A stretch of DNA of 64,000 bases from Carallia brachiata (lineage: Eukaryota; Streptophyta; Magnoliopsida; Malpighiales; Rhizophoraceae). Made by a program: the position numbers and the translations under genes. The stretch spans positions 5,660,760-5,724,759 of the forward strand of contig JADCRB010000046.1 of the NCBI GenBank assembly GCA_021464245.1, in the 5' to 3' direction. This document shows positions 1-11,171 of this stretch, piece after piece. Numbering within the stretch: the stretch's first letter is position 1; the number at the start of each line of letters is the position of its first letter. Below the pieces are notes generated by a model, which worked only from the letters and a program-made list of their open reading frames with translations, did not search any database and was not told the DNA's origin.

Positions 1-1
1 G

Positions 2-1975
2 GGGAATATAACAAGTTGCAAAATGCATGATCTAATGCACGATCTTGCTTCTTCAGTAGCTGGAGCTGAAAGTGCTTGTGTGTCGATTCCAAACCCAATC
101 GGAGTTGGTGAGAAAACTCGACATATCTCATTCGACCATCTCTTAATGGAATATAGTGATCCTTGGCAAATTCCAGCATCTGTACTAGAAGCAAAAAGTT
201 TGCGGACATTTTTAGCGCCAGAAATGTTTTCTACAGGTTGCAAATTAGCTGAAGGGCAATGTCAGACAATATTTTCTAATTTTAGGCGTTTACGGCAGTT
301 GGATCTTCAAAAATTGGATATTGAGACAGTACCTCATTCCATCAGTAACTTGAAACAATTAAGGTACCTTAATTTTTCTGATAACAAAAAGATCAAGATG
401 TTGCCTCCATCAATTACCAAACTACAAAACTTGCAAGTGCTCAATCTAGAGCATTGTTGGAGGCTCACACAATTACCGAAGGATATCAAAAAGCTGGTTA
501 ATCTCAAGCAACTCAAACTCGATGGATGCACTGATTTGACTCATATGCCACGGAAAATTGGACAGTTGACTTCGCTCGAGAGATTAACGAGATTTGTATT
601 GCCTAGAAACTCAAACTGGAAAAAGGAGAGTCAGAGCGGAGGACTTGGTGAATTACATGGGTTGAACAACTTGGGAGGAGAGCTACAGATCGTGAATTTG
701 CCCCATGAAAATGGAAAATACAATCAAAAGAATACCGTTGCCGAAACTGCTGCTGCTGCCAATTTGAGAGAGAAGTCTCGTCTTCAATGCTTGGGATTAG
801 AATGGGTGTGGTTTGGAGATTCGGATAGCAATGATATTGATGATGAAATGACATTGGAAGCATTGTGGCCACACCCAAATTTGAAAAAATTATCCTTGTG
901 GAATTATATTGGAATGAAGATTGCGAGCTGGCTTTCTTCCCTCACAAATCTGGTCAGCCTTCTGCTATATAGTTGCCGAAAATGCCAAAGTCTTCCAGCA
1001 TTGGATCAATTCCCTTCACTAAAAGACTTAGTCCTCAGTGGATTGCCTGATCTGGAATACATAGACATAGAGAGTTGTGTGGTCGGAGGAGGCTGTAGCA
1101 GCAGTAGCAGCAGCAGTATGGTCTCCTTCTTCCCTTCCCTGAAGAAGTTGGAACTCTCCAACTGTCCCAATCTGAAGGGATGGCGGCCTTCACCATCATC
1201 ATCATCATCATTGTCTCTGCTTCCCCAATTTCAGGGTCTTTCTCGGCTCGAAGTGTCGTACTGTCCGAACCTGACATCAATGCCACCGTTTCCATCCCTG
1301 AAACGTCTTAAAATGACAGCAGCCAGCTTCAAGTCATTGGAGCAAATGCTGAAGGCAACGATCTCTCCAGCACATACACCGTCGTCTTCTCTTCCATCTA
1401 ACCTCTCGTCCTTGACACTTCTGTATATTTCTGGAATTGAGCATATGCCAGAAAATTTTCTGCCGATGGAGTTGATACAAACCCTCACTTCTCTGGAGGA
1501 TTTATCAATTCATAATTGCCCAAAATTAATTTGTCTACCTCATGAGAAAATGCTACATCTCAGTTCCCTGAAGGATCTCCGAATTAGGGATTGTGAGGAT
1601 CTAGATCTCTCCATTTACGATGATGATGATAATGATAGAAACAGCAACACCGCTGCCATGCTGTTGCAAGACCTTAGAAGCCTCACATATCTTGCAATTG
1701 TGGGTATTCCAAAGTTGGAGCATCTCCCAAAGAGGCTTCTTCTGCATTCAGTGGTCCTGCAGCGTCTCTACATCAACCGTTGCAATAATTTGGCGTCGTT
1801 ACCGGATTGGATGCCCAACATCACCTCATTACAGCATTTATGGATTGGGGGTTGTTCCCAAGTGTCAGAGAGATGCAAAAACAACATGGTCGAGGATTGG
1901 CCCAAGATTGCTCACATCCCTCACATTCGAATCGAAGGAACAGAGATCCAGCAGAATGGCTGCTATCAACTTTGA
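2..1975 (+). CDS. NLR disease resistance protein (CC-NB-ARC-LRR type), 3' part only
   Basis: Intracellular immune receptor of the RGA/R13L1-like CNL class; this is its C-terminal part. The frame is open to the left edge (GNITSCK precedes the first Met at 23), so the start, coiled coil and P-loop lie outside the window. The first residues, KMHDLMHDLA, are the MHD motif that closes the NB-ARC switch. From about residue 90 to the end the protein is a leucine-rich repeat domain with LxxLxxLxL units and late repeats of the 'LxxLxIxxCPxL' kind (for example LSIHNCPKLICLP), typical of pathogen-recognition surfaces. Two low-complexity inserts, a Ser run near residue 360 and an Asp run (YDDDDND) near 532, arise from trinucleotide repeats. 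The stop is TGA at 1973. A possible poly(A) signal (AATAAA) lies near 2167. There is no frameshift in the visible 650 codons. Whether the upstream half is intact cannot be judged. Confidence 0.93.
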   Translation, partial: GNITSCKMHDLMHDLASSVAGAESACVSIPNPIGVGEKTRHISFDHLLMEYSDPWQIPASVLEAKSLRTFLAPEMFSTGCKLAEGQCQTIFSNFRRLRQLDLQKLDIETVPHSISNLKQLRYLNFSDNKKIKMLPPSITKLQNLQVLNLEHCWRLTQLPKDIKKLVNLKQLKLDGCTDLTHMPRKIGQLTSLERLTRFVLPRNSNWKKESQSGGLGELHGLNNLGGELQIVNLPHENGKYNQKNTVAETAAAANLREKSRLQCLGLEWVWFGDSDSNDIDDEMTLEALWPHPNLKKLSLWNYIGMKIASWLSSLTNLVSLLLYSCRKCQSLPALDQFPSLKDLVLSGLPDLEYIDIESCVVGGGCSSSSSSSMVSFFPSLKKLELSNCPNLKGWRPSPSSSSSLSLLPQFQGLSRLEVSYCPNLTSMPPFPSLKRLKMTAASFKSLEQMLKATISPAHTPSSSLPSNLSSLTLLYISGIEHMPENFLPMELIQTLTSLEDLSIHNCPKLICLPHEKMLHLSSLKDLRIRDCEDLDLSIYDDDDNDRNSNTAAMLLQDLRSLTYLAIVGIPKLEHLPKRLLLHSVVLQRLYINRCNNLASLPDWMPNITSLQHLWIGGCSQVSERCKNNMVEDWPKIAHIPHIRIEGTEIQQNGCYQL

Positions 1976-3897
1976 TCAGAAGAATCCCCCCTTTCCAATT
2001 TTAGCAGGTATTCCTATTGCTCTTCTCTTTATCTCCAATTTTGTTTCTTGTTGCAATTTGGAACCTACAATTTTTGCGCATGATTGTACATTAAAACAGC
2101 AACACAGAATAGGGGAAATTAATTGTTTTTGCAGTGTAATCATAGCGCAAAACAAGAGCAACTACAATAAAAATAACCAAGAGTAGTTCTAAATACTAAA
2201 GCTCTAGTACCTCAAATTTAACAGAACCCAAACGAGAAGGAACCATGTTCACATCTCAAATCACAAACACGACATAATTACATGTCCACCCACCAACTTC
2301 TTTTGCTCTTTGTTGGAGTTATTGTGGTTTTGGCTTTCGGTTGTGCAGACGGAGAAAAGTTAAATGTTGTTGCTGGGAAGATAGGCACAAGCTATAGTTT
2401 TGGTCAGGGAGAGATGGATTAACCAAGCCATCTTTTGTGTGCTGTTGTGTATCTGGGTTTAGCTAACTCAGAGAAAAATACATTGTGAGTTCAGTTTTAG
2501 TAAGTTTGTTTTACTAAAATTGTGTTGAAGATGTGTCTTTCTTGTTGTATTTAGTTGATTTTTACTTCAAATGATCTTTCTTTTCCCTCTCTTTTCTTAA
2601 AAGGCTATGTTCGGTTCTTGTTGGCTCAATAATTTTGGGGCATCTAAGTATCTATCCAGAAACAAATATCTGATATCCTGGAATAGTGGAGCTACCATAT
2701 CTTCGTTATCTAAAGTTCCCTGTTCCAAGTTCCGAGTATTGGCATGGCTTCCTTTCCTTTTTGATGATTAAGAAATTATCCAACTAAATCCAAATTGCAG
2801 AAATTCTCTCAAAGATGAGTGGCTAAAATAGGAGAAGATTGCAAGAATTCAAAATAGGATTGAATCACATGGGGAGAAGTTTGTAAATTTGTTTGTCATA
2901 CTCCTATCCCTTAGTCAAGCGTTGAAAGGATTTCAATATCCGGATCATATTTGTAGCTTTCAGACAAATTTTGCAGTTAATAGTTGCATAATATTATTTT
3001 TTTTTTTTTAAAGTGTTATATTTTTATTTTACTGTCATATGTTGCGATTTATAGGGCGAATTTAAGTTATGTTTAGAGTGATGTCATTTTCTTCGCCCAG
3101 AAAAAAAAAAAAAAAGCGTCTTTTAAATTGAGTTTAAGAGTTTGAGTCATGGAAATTCTTTTTTTTTTTGGGCTTTTACGACACAATTTTGTCACTGTTG
3201 ATGCTAATATGTGATACATTATTTTGATGCCCTTCAAGTAAATGTTTGCCTTCTCTATACTAATAGCACTTTCTTTATCCAGTCTAGCCTATTCTGGAAC
3301 TAGATGATTAAGAACGGAAAGGATGTCCCTGTTGATGTTGCTGCTACCAACTATTCTGCCTACTGCATTGTTCAAGTGGAGATTGAAGCTTTGTGTTTTG
3401 AAAAATAATTCCCTCCAACTTTCAAATTTCGGTTGAAGTTTGACTTATGGAGAAGTCTTTTGTGTGACAAATGTCATTTTGCTTGTCAATTCTGGTTTCA
3501 TGCTATGTGTGTCTAGATAGCTGCAAAGGTATAGACAACTTAAGCAAGCAAGCTTGTATGTTTAATCAATTTTGTATTTAGAAAAACTTTGTTTATTTAG
3601 ACAAGTAATGTGCATGCTTTACTCAAGCGTGGATTCTGTAATGATGCAAGTATTTTCAGCTCTTATATAAGCTGGTTTTCTTGATGAAACAAGTTCGATT
3701 GCTATGCTCATTCAAGTTCAACTTTCTCTTTGATGCAAAAACTTCTGTCTGTGAATGTAAGGTCTGTGCTCTTAATTGCTAACGATCCCTTTGTTTCACT
3801 TCCATTGTTTTGGCATTTAGTTTGCCCAAATCTAAAAGCTAAAGTTGGCTTCTTTTTCAGTAAAGTGCACAACATCTAAAATTTTGTACACTGAGAC
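1976..3897. other. NLR 3' flank and AT-rich intergenic DNA
   Basis: The first ~200 bases are probably the NLR 3' UTR, with AATAAA near 2167. The rest has no open frame of note, and includes T-rich and A-rich runs near 3000 and 3100. The stretch around 3300-3420 reads slightly gene-like but I could not match it to a family. Confidence 0.5.
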
Positions 3898-4825
3898 TCA
3901 ACCCAATTGCAGCTTCATTAACAATAACAGGAGCAGCAAAAGCTGCTGCAGTTGTTGAAGCAGCCCAATCTTTATTTAGGAACAAGAATCCAAATGACAT
4001 TAACATTTTGGTGATGGGTTCAACTAGGTAGGAGTGGGTTAATAGAGGGTTTATATTGTTGCCATTGCTGAGAGAAAAGTGGGATTAGAGTCAGAAATTA
4101 TAGAGAAGGCATTTTGAATCAATTCCCAGTAGCCATTGTGCTTATATGATGTGACCTATTTGGATGCTTGTGAGACTTGATTGAGCAGTCTGGATATAAA
4201 AATTGATCTTGTTTAGTCATGTCTTCCTAGCCGTAGTGGGGGTGTAAAGATTCATTGAACATTGATTACGAGGCAACAAAGAAGAGTCTTGTTGCGGGAA
4301 GGCATTATGGGGCCAAGCATTTTGAGGTGCTTTCTGCTATACGTTTGCAGAAGCCCATTTTCAGTTCCAGAAAGCAGAGCTGCAACTTGAGATTGAATTG
4401 ATGAAAGAAGCTGGACAAGGCAGTGAATTCACTTACAGCATTGCCCACCCAACTTCATTCTTTAAGAGCTTAGGGGTTCAGGTTGTGTTGGTCCAAGATT
4501 GAAAGCCTTGCGTAATGTTTGGGGATGGAACGACATAGCAGAATGATGGACCTGGTAAGGTAATGTTTGTGGAGATGCTGGTTAGGCTGTTGGGGAAGGA
4601 ACCAAATTTCCTAAAACTTCCCTTTGGAATAGTTGATTTTGCCATTGGTGTTCCTGATTTCGTTGCCATCATCTTTTGCCTTAATGGAGGACGCAGCCGA
4701 GTTTGGCAAAATTGGTAGGCATTATGCAACTGAGAGCATGCTGGTTTTGGATCCTGAGACTGGAGAGTATAGTTCTAAGAATTGAATATTGAGAAAATCA
4801 ATTTTTTTCGTGCTGGAGTAATAAA
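3898..4825 (+). pseudogene. Divinyl (proto)chlorophyllide 8-vinyl reductase pseudogene
   Basis: Decayed copy of chloroplast DVR (PCB2), the NADPH-dependent enzyme that reduces the 8-vinyl group in chlorophyll synthesis. Blocks in different frames match the family in order: FRNKNPNDINILVMGST near 3975 (the Rossmann-fold entry), DYEATKKSLVAGRHYGAKHF near 4265-4325, the LSAI...QKP block near 4330, KLGKIG-like and [20 protein letters not shown] near 4590-4645, and [12 protein letters not shown] near 4741. The final block, which corresponds to the DTLEDFFARVI region, ends near 4822. Frameshifts and stop codons separate the blocks (for example TAG just after GST, TGA after the VVLVQD block), and the segment after the GST motif is shortened. 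No introns are visible, but functional plant DVR genes are commonly intronless, so this does not show retroposition. No poly(A) tail or target duplication was found. It should not encode an enzyme. Confidence 0.85.
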
Positions 4826-6038
4826 CATTTAAAATGGGAACCCAAAAGACAAATGTGAAACTTACAGATCCAAATTATATTGTTTTTGTTGGCTCTGGTT
4901 TTTGGTCACAGGGTCAGCTCCAAGATTCTATTCGTGGTTCCAATAAGTTGACAAAATGTCTTGTTGGTTAGCCATATATCCTTAAAATGGACTCTATCCT
5001 CTACACTTCCTTAGACATGAATATGAGTATGAATATGATGTATAAATTAGACGTAAATTAGTGGACAATTTCAGTACAAACGCAAAGAAGCCACTTAGTT
5101 TCTATAATTAATGTCATTATAATTGCGTCAAACAGTTGTATAGTGAACCTCTTAATTAAAATGATGATCCCAAATAGTATTTTTGGAACGTAAAAAGTAG
5201 GCAAGACGCAGAGACAAAATCAAAAGCCTGACCTAAAATCTTGTGGGATTCATTCTTAAGTAGCTTTTGGCAGACGAATTGAGTCAATTAGCAATGCGTA
5301 ATTCACAAATGATCTTGAGATAAATCTTTTGGATTTTCCACCGGCTGATCTACTTGAAACCCACTAGAACTTGGAAAAAATTAAGATGGAGAGCGTATTT
5401 CTAAAATTATTTTACTAAAAAACTTGTTTGCCCTCTCCAAAAAAAGATTTTTGCCCCGTTGAATTAATAAATCAATGAAAAAAAGGATGCTCTTTTTTTG
5501 GGCCATTAGTAGATTTATTCTGGATATTAGAAGCTAAGACTTTTAAAATAAAAATTTAAGATCTAACCAATCAAATGTCTCATAAATACTATTTATTAAT
5601 TGGATAAAAAATATAATCTACACAAATTTTAAAAACTCAAATTTTTGTATTTTTTTTATTGTTTAAACTACGTCTTTATCTTTTTATTAAACATTCAAAA
5701 TAAATTATGTAATGATACTTATTATTTAACTCATAGATCATTTGTAAACTATTTTTAAAATAATTTTAATTTAAGATTCTAATCATATGCTTATCTTAAA
5801 ATTAAACAATATTTAGGTCAAAAAAATTGTAGTAAAAATTCCAAATAAATAAAATTTTATTTGTTTTTTTAAACATCTATTACTTATTTTGTTTTTTTTT
5901 TTTGTGTGTATATTATTGACTATATCTTTACAAATCATTAATGTCACCGGCTAAAATTCTAAGTTTCATCAAGGTTTGGATCTTATTCAATTGAGCAATT
6001 ATTATTAATTGCAATAGTTAGATTTCTAGTGATGCCAC
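4826..6038. other. AT-rich intergenic DNA
   Basis: No gene, RNA or clear repeat is visible. Composition is strongly AT-rich from about 5380 to 5950. Confidence 0.5.
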
Positions 6039-6041
6039 TAA

Positions 6042-6527
6042 CCGTGTTTGGGAGCATGGAAGAATTGGTACAAGGGGAATAAATTGGGAGAATTTGAGTT
6101 AGCCTTCATGTTTGGGAAGCCAAAAAGCAAAAGAAAGAATTAGGTGGGGCTCAAGATTTTTTCTTGAGCTCTATCTCTGGACCAGGGGAATGGTCCAAAT
6201 CCTGCAGAAAACAGGTTGACAATTCACCTCTCGTATAATTATTTTTTTAATTATTTTCTGTTAAATTACCTTTATGTTTAATATTTGAATTTTTTTATTA
6301 TAATTTTTCAAGGATAAATTTGGTATTAGATTTTTTTTTTTTTTCATACATTCCACTCATTTTCCAAACAAAATATTTTTATTATTTTTTTCTCAAATTA
6401 TATTCTCTCAGATACAAAAAAAAAAATAGAGTATGATTCTTTCGTTCTAATATCATTCCTCACATTTTTCTTCTTTCTACATTTTTCTCCCTCTCTTCTT
6501 TTTTTTTTTTTAATCCCAAACAAGGAG
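6042..6527. mobile_element. Tourist/PIF-Harbinger-like MITE
   Basis: About 486 bp bounded by short terminal inverted repeats: CCGTGTTTGGGA at the left and TCCCAAACAAGGAG at the right (reverse complement CTCCTTGTTTGGGA). A TAA trinucleotide flanks both ends (6039-6041 and 6528-6530), fitting the 3-bp TWA target duplication of PIF/Harbinger elements. No transposase frame is present, so it would be non-autonomous. Confidence 0.55.
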
Positions 6528-6530
6528 TAA

Positions 6531-7584
6531 ATATAAAATATAGTCCGATGAGCATTCTTTGCCTCCACGGACACAAATTCCTATATTTGCCACTGAGCTT
6601 CCCTTACATTGTTCCATTAACGAGATTATTCACCTTGAAAACTTTGTGCAGTAATGAGTACGACTAAATATGAGAGGCAATCATCTTCCAAGCAGGCCTT
6701 GGAGGCGGGCTATTCTGACGGTAGCACTTAAATCCCCCTTTATATTTCTTTTAGCTTCTCTTTGCCACATACCAATGAGAAAACAAATAAATATTTTTTC
6801 CTGCATTGCTTTATTTGAAGTTTCTTTCTTTCTTTCTTTCTTTTTGGCATTAAATAAAAAAAAGGATTAGCACAAAAAATTTTGTTAAGGATAGTTCTAT
6901 TGATCACATTATATAGTAGGTTGGGTCTTTACATTAAATTTATAGAGAAGCAAATCTTGCGGTGTCCAGAGCTAAATCTATGAAAAAATAAACTCTATGA
7001 TATGCACTAACTCATAGTAAAAATGAAATTTTTTAACTACTAAATTATAACGGTAGCCTCTTTCTCTTTCTAAAGTTTCTTAACAAAAAAACGATATAGC
7101 AGAAGATGCAAAAACTGTTTCTATGAAGATGCGGCAACAAGCGTATGATATTTGAAAGTTTGGTCAATCATTAGTATTACGATGGCAGCGACAGCAAAGC
7201 TGACTTCATGTGTCTTTCTTTTCAGTGTTCCAACCTCAAAATCCCACATCTTCTTTTATTAAGTTCAATTTAACAAGTAGAGAAATTCATAAATGTTATA
7301 AATTAATTTAGTTTTTCAATTTTATTAGTTTGTGATTTTATACTTTTTTAACGTGATTCTTTAATATGTATTAAAACTGGTTACCATACAAAACAACGAA
7401 TGAAATTGCACTAGCTAAACCAATATTAGCCCGCAATAACATTAGGCTGAATTAATTAAACTACACATGCGAAAAAGGTCAATTTGTCAAATGGCAAATA
7501 CAAATAAGAGGATGGACTAAACATGTGAAACAATCAAGAGAAGATAAAACGCTTGTCATTAGGATGTCTGGTCCAATTAAGACG
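6531..7584. other. AT-rich intergenic DNA
   Basis: Nothing recognisable. A short frame at 6670-6870 contains a CTTT microsatellite and has no protein-like features. Confidence 0.5.
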
Positions 7585-9000
7585 TCTATTAGCTGCCGCA
7601 AATACACATCAAAAGTTCTTTTAGATGAATGTTAAGAATATATTCCTTAATGGTTACCTTACAAAAGAAGTATATATACAAAATCTACATCAATATAACC
7701 ATCTACCAACAAGGTTTTCATCTCGTCAAGTACTTTATGTTTCAAGTAGATTGTTCAAACATAGTTTGCGAAATTCTATTGCCTTAATAGTTTTTTTTTG
7801 CTTCTATTTCTAGTCTTATTGGTAGCACTCTTTATTTTATTTTATTTTTTTCGCCAAAATAATAAAAGAATCATTCTATTTGCAACCATCTCAACCAAGA
7901 TGGCCGAAGAGCTGCAACCCTTGGGAAAAGTCGGCAGTTTGACTCCTTCCTCTCCCTATTCCCACAAATATGGGCTGTCCATAAAATTGTGAGTTGAAAT
8001 GCAAGGCACCCCTTGCGGGATCCTCAAACTTGCACTCATCTTCTCCTCTTACTTCTAACCAAGCTAATGACCAATTATTACTGGGCTAAAAAATTCTATT
8101 TTTAGATTACATCAATCATATGATTATTACAAAAAATGATATGCAAATCAATATTAAGATCAAGCAGTATTTCAATCAGAGATAAAAAATCTTAACTTGC
8201 TCAATCATTTTGAGGGTCAAATTATTTTTGTGACGCTTCAGGGTACTATCAAAGCCAGATATATCTCAGATTTGCACACTTGTGCAGTAATAATTGACAA
8301 TGAAATTTATTTTACTCTTGTCGAGTATAATATCAAATTTACTCATACAAATCACATACCATTGAAGTATTCTACTCTTTATTGGCAATTAATTAGGCAT
8401 ATGGTATATTTCATTGTAACTCGACCAAATTTTGCCTATATCATTTATGTGGCCAGTTGATTTATGGTAATACATTGACTCTTCCATCACACTTACTCAT
8501 TGTGACAATAATATAATCCAAATTGCTCACAATGATGTATTCTATGAGCAAACCAAGCATACTGAAACTAATTGTCATTGTCATCAGCAAACATTGTTTA
8601 AGAAAATGTGCTAAATATCGTTTGTTTGGTTTCGTTTACTTCTACTGGTCAGACTAATGAAACCTTCAATAAAATCATCCATGTGATCTTTCTCTATCTA
8701 ATTTATAAAACTCAAGTTCACAGTATACCCTCTTGAATTTGAAATGGAGTGTTAGAATCCTGTCAGATTCTAGTATATGCAATCTTACATAAAATTTGAT
8801 TCATCCAATAAGATGTAAGTGAATCATATCATTAATTGATTTGGCAAAATCTCTCTTGATATGATTTGACTAATATTTCCTTAATTTAATCTCATTTTCT
8901 TTCCATATTTTGTATATGATTTATATAAATTCATGTAATATGCTCAAAGCCAGTATACAAAACTTCGTTCACTCATTCTCTTTTATATATTCAAATGTCA
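7585..9000 (+). mobile_element. Ty1-copia retrotransposon fragment, 5'-truncated and decayed
   Basis: Remnant of a copia polyprotein and probably the start of its 3' LTR. Reverse-transcriptase blocks are readable: MNVKNIFLNGYLTKEVYIQ at 7628 (copia DVKNAFLNGxLxEEVYM), then YINHMIITKNDM near 8105 (the degraded YVDDMIITG motif; the catalytic Asp pair is lost), VTRPNFAYIIYVAS near 8418 (TRPDIAYAV), and RNase H residues HCDNNIIQIAHNDVFYEQTKH near 8495-8560. About 300 bases between the RT blocks (7790-8085) do not fit and may be an insertion. A purine-rich stretch (GAAATGGAG) precedes TGTTAGAATCC at 8752, a typical 3' LTR start. The LTR end near 9000 is uncertain. Gag, protease and integrase are missing. 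It cannot be mobile by itself. Confidence 0.75.
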
Positions 9001-9470
9001 TCATATGAAGGGGAGAGATCCTAAACAAAGAAAACCTCAAAACAACCAGACAACATCCTTGCCCATATGCCACTTCTGGGTGGCCACTTTTCCGTTCATG
9101 CTACTCTAACGTAGTCTTATTTTGTTCAAATATTATTCTTGTTCACCCTAACAAGATGTACAAACAAACAACTTATCGGGCAACTCATCTTCTAGGACTA
9201 ATCTTACTGTACTATTGAGTATGTTCATGATATGCTGGAATTCTTGTGCTTTTTAGTCTCCTTCAAAAAACAGGACCAACCAAAATCAGAAACCAATGAG
9301 CTTTAACTGAATGATATTAGAGTCATCTACGAGATTATAGTCTTTGAGTCTCGAGTTGGAATTTAGTCAGAACCATTTAGAATCTACTTCGGGATTAAAT
9401 CTCTCAATTTTATGGTTTTTTTTTTTTTTCACTTGTTTACAATATTACGTACGTCTCCATTCGAGTTTCC
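9001..9470. other. Intergenic DNA upstream of the small gene
   Basis: No gene is visible. It may contain the end of the copia LTR and the promoter of the 9471 reading frame; no firm TATA box could be assigned. Confidence 0.4.
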
Positions 9471-9737
9471 ATGGAAAGCAAAGCTTCCAACTTTGTGTTG
9501 GGCTGGGAAGGGAGTGATTTTGACATTGCAAGCGTAAGTGGTAGGAAGAAGTGGGAGCCTTTGTACTTGGTTGAAGCTCTAAAGAAGTGTTTGGACGAAA
9601 ACAATTGGGACCACAAAAAATGCAAGTCCAATATTGATGCTTTACGATCACTATCATCTTCTTCTGCTTCCTCACTTCATCCGAAGAAACCAGTGTCCCC
9701 ATTTAAGCTCAGAAGTGGTTCTTTGACTGATGTGTGA
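9471..9737 (+). CDS. Small hypothetical protein, 88 aa, with a Cys-X10-Cys motif
   Basis: I do not recognise this gene with certainty. The frame starts at ATG in a good plant context (TTTCCATGG) and encodes a compact, protein-like sequence. There is an aromatic/acidic N-terminus (GWEGSDFD), a basic amphipathic helix (RKKWEPLYLVEALKKC), a second Cys in NNWDHKKC, a Ser-rich linker and the C-terminus FKLRSGSLTDV. The two Cys are separated by ten residues, which recalls but does not match the CX9C helices of CHCH proteins of the mitochondrial intermembrane space. No signal peptide or membrane segment is seen. Codon use and the higher GC content stand out from the AT-rich surroundings, which supports a real gene. 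An overlapping minus-strand frame is much less protein-like. Function is unknown. Confidence 0.5.
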   Translation: MESKASNFVLGWEGSDFDIASVSGRKKWEPLYLVEALKKCLDENNWDHKKCKSNIDALRSLSSSSASSLHPKKPVSPFKLRSGSLTDV

Positions 9738-9981
9738 ATCTAACTTTGGCTTACCGTTTAAAAGAAGGGCACAATAAATGTTCTGATTTTCAGTATTTAC
9801 TAATTATTTTTGTAATAAAAATTAAAAATTATTTTTTTATTATAAATATTATCTAATTTATTGTAAAAATTGACAGTTTTGTTTCATTTATAATGCCACT
9901 CAGAATATTAAAAATTGGTACACAAAGACTTTCTCCTACAAGAACTGTTTTATTATACCTCCTTTATATAATTCTTTAAGG

Positions 9982-10070
9982 TTACGTTAGTTCAATTGAT
10001 ATTAAAATGTCGCTAAAACCAAAAATTTCAAAGTTCGAAATCCAGTTATAATCAATTAAAAAAAAAAGCG
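9982..10070 (+). mobile_element. tRNA-related SINE-like sequence
   Basis: Contains an A-box-like TTAGTTCAATTGATA and, about 40 bases on, a B-box-like AAGTTCGAAATCC, followed by an A-rich tail (ten A near 10058). This is the layout of a Pol III SINE head. No clear target duplication was found and cloverleaf pairing is poor, so it is not a functional tRNA gene. Confidence 0.4.
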
Positions 10071-10430
10071 GCCGCATTAATAATTTTGAATAATTTTTTA
10101 GTTTGCATAGAAATCAAATAATTAAAATAATCGAGTTGAAAAATTATACAAGCTACCATGTAAAAGATAAAAGAATAATTGAGAGAACCTGAAAATTTGA
10201 GAAGAAAAATATAGCATAAAATCGCGTAACAATTTGAAATGCAAGAGTTATTTACAAATCAAATTTAGGAAATAAAATAAAATGAAATAAAATTGTCAAC
10301 AACAAGAGGTTACAGCCGTCTCCCAATCTATTTCATAGACGGTCCAATTTCAGCCTGATTTCAGTTCAAACGGGAATCGGAGTGATCTCTGTAGTAGTGT
10401 ACCCGAAAAATAAACAAAATCAGATTCATT

Positions 10431-10484
10431 GGCTCCTTCGACTTTGGAGTACTATATGGCTCCTTCGACTTTAGTGTAGTATAT
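10431..10484. repeat. 27-bp tandem repeat, two copies
   Basis: GGCTCCTTCGACTTT followed by a GTACTATAT-like end is repeated at 10431 and 10458, with a third partial start at 10485. No gene overlaps it. Confidence 0.75.
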
Positions 10485-10501
10485 GGCTCAAAAGATTCAC
10501 T

Positions 10502-10838
10502 GAGGCTCATTTCTTGAAATTTTTTTTTGGGTAGTAATTACCTCTTAAAAATATTAATTCTCTATGACAAAAATATATATATATATATATATGAGAAATA
10601 TTAACAACAGTCACTTTTATTTTCTTTTACATTGCTGCTTACGTAACTTTTTTCACTGAAGAGGCTCATTTCTTGAAATTTTTTTTTTGGTAGTAATTAC
10701 CTCTTAGAAATATTAATTCTCTATGACATTTTTGTAATATTTTTTACATTCAATTTTTTGACAATCAATCAACACCTGTCACGTTAACAGCAACTGTAAA
10801 AGAGAAAGTAAAAAGTGACTGTCTGTAGCAAGCTTATA
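10502..10838. repeat. Interleaved direct repeat and hairpin element
   Basis: A ~67-bp sequence (GAGGCTCATTTCTTGAAATT to CTCTATGACA) occurs at 10502-10568 and again at 10661-10728. Between and after the copies lie the arms of an inverted repeat: CAGTCACTTTTATTTTCTTTTAC near 10608 pairs with GTAAAAGAGAAAGTAAAAAGTGACTG near 10795-10822, each next to a (TA)n run. The order is repeat, left arm, repeat, right arm. This suggests a MITE that was disrupted by a local duplication. Confidence 0.6.
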
Positions 10839-11171
10839 TATATATATATATATTAATTCTCGGCATGTTGCATGTATTTCCAGGATTTAATTAAACAACT
10901 CAGACACTAGCCAGTAGTCGATGCATCCAAAATCGTTAAGAAACATAATTTAACCTTAGCAGGGCATGCTTTTCCCAGGAACACGGTTTCCCATATCCCC
11001 TCCTTTTGTATGTGTATTCTTCAAAAGAGAAACCTGAATGTAAATCGAAAACTTTTCCTTTTTCTCTCCTTTAGTCAGAACCAAAAGTACAAAATTGAGG
11101 GAAGATAGTATTCTAAGAACATGTGGATGCTTTGCATCAAAGGTTGCTTGTCATGCTTAGGCAAATTCAAC

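Noticed and set aside
1620..2186. 188-codon plus-strand frame over the NLR end
   Set aside because: Out-of-frame shadow of the LRR region running into the 3' UTR. No domain.
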